Origin: UBA1402 sp964575345
GTDB lineage: Bacteria; Bacteroidota; Bacteroidia; Bacteroidales; UBA1402
Assembly: GCA_964575345.1 (NCBI GenBank)
Contig: CAZNQD010000047.1
Coordinates: forward strand, 1 to 15,722
Length of the DNA stretch: 15,722 bases
Reading direction: 5' to 3'
Shown piece after piece: positions 15,367-15,722 of this stretch. Both the position numbers and the translations under genes were made by a program. Positions within the stretch are counted from its first letter, which is position 1. Each line of letters opens with the position of its first letter. The notes below the pieces were generated by a model. The model had not been told where the DNA came from, did not search any database, and saw nothing but the letters and a program-made list of their open reading frames with translations.

Positions 15367-15627
15367 ATCTATCTAATTTATACTAAGACCAATACGCTAT
15401 TTTTATTAATTTCACTTAATTCATCAATTAAGTTCGGTGTTTGAGTATTTCATCCTTGTTGATCAACAAATATCGCAAAGATTATTGAATAAACAATAAA
15501 ACACTCAAAATAATCTGAAATATTCAGCAGTATTATTTTTAATATTAAGTTTGTCTGCTTTTAAAACACAACAAAATCAAAATAGCCACGTTGTAATTTT
15601 ATTAAGTAATAGTAATACTTAAAAACC
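15367..15627. promoter_or_regulatory. AT-rich divergent intergenic region with palindromes and a -7 box
   Basis: These 261 bp separate two genes that read outward. The sequence holds a perfect 14-bp palindrome TTGTTGATCAACAA at 15456-15469, an imperfect inverted repeat TTTGAGT/ACTCAAA (about 15440-15451 and 15500-15511), and TTATTG/CAATAA at 15482-15499. TAAGTTTG at 15546-15553 exactly fits the Bacteroidota -7 box for the rightward gene, about 75 nt before its ATG, but the -33 element is weak. TTAAGTA (15602-15608) and TACTTAA (15616-15622) pair around a 7-nt loop just before that ATG. No convincing promoter for the leftward gene was found. Confidence 0.35.
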
Positions 15628-15722
15628 ATGAAACACAACCTAATCATATTTTTGGTATTTATTCCATTGTCGGTTTTTTCGCAAAAAGAGCTGAAAAAAT
15701 CAGAAATGCATCAACTCCTATT
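15628..15722 (+). CDS. Secreted protein, N-terminal fragment (cut by window end)
   Basis: An ATG at 15628 opens a frame that stays open to the window end (31 codons plus two bases). The product begins MKHNLIIFLVFIPLSVFSQ, a clear Sec signal peptide with probable cleavage at VFS-Q, followed by a charged start of the mature protein (KELKKSEMHQLL). No Cys lies at the cleavage site, so it is not a lipoprotein. An exact -7 box (15546-15553) and an inverted repeat lie upstream. It is divergent from the DNRLRE gene and shares its AT-rich composition. Too little is visible to name a family. Confidence 0.7.
   Translation, partial: MKHNLIIFLVFIPLSVFSQKELKKSEMHQLL

Overview
The window looks like a piece of a Bacteroidota chromosome, probably class Bacteroidia, from a draft or metagenome assembly (it contains a run of 100 Ns). 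Three points support this. Three proteins end in a C-terminal domain resembling the Bacteroidota-specific type IX secretion system (T9SS) sorting domain. Start sites lack Shine-Dalgarno sequences but have upstream matches to the Bacteroidota -7 box TAnnTTTG. The dominant content is secreted enzymes against plant cell-wall polysaccharides. No tRNA, rRNA, CRISPR array, transposase or SusC/SusD pair is visible.

Layout. Positions 1-966 hold two small plus-strand peroxide-defence genes: an OsmC-family peroxidase whose ATG is cut by the window edge, and a Bcp-type peroxiredoxin. Positions 970-14062 hold a five-gene carbohydrate-degradation cluster arranged around one divergent promoter at about 6786-6893. 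Leftward run a large multidomain glycosidase-like protein (GH-A-like fold, ricin repeats, FN3, LamG, T9SS tail) and a GH127-type beta-L-arabinofuranosidase lipoprotein. Rightward run a PL11 rhamnogalacturonan lyase, a GH30 protein resembling endo-beta-1,6-galactanases, and a GH115 alpha-glucuronidase lipoprotein that is broken by the N gap. Positions 14089-15722 are clearly more AT-rich and hold a DNRLRE-domain T9SS protein on the minus strand and the first codons of a secreted protein running off the right edge.

How the genes may work together (inference). The enzyme mix fits degradation of rhamnogalacturonan I bearing type II arabinogalactan, or of arabinogalactan proteins. PL11 would cut the RG-I backbone, GH30 the beta-1,6-galactan side chains, GH127 would release beta-L-arabinofuranose, and GH115 would remove (4-O-methyl)glucuronic acid. 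Export signals differ by enzyme: two of the five cluster enzymes carry T9SS tails, two are lipoproteins, and the PL11 has only a plain signal peptide. The most unusual items are the poorly classifiable multidomain glycosidase, a 24-bp in-frame tandem repeat inside GH115, and the sharp base-composition change at about 14063-14089.
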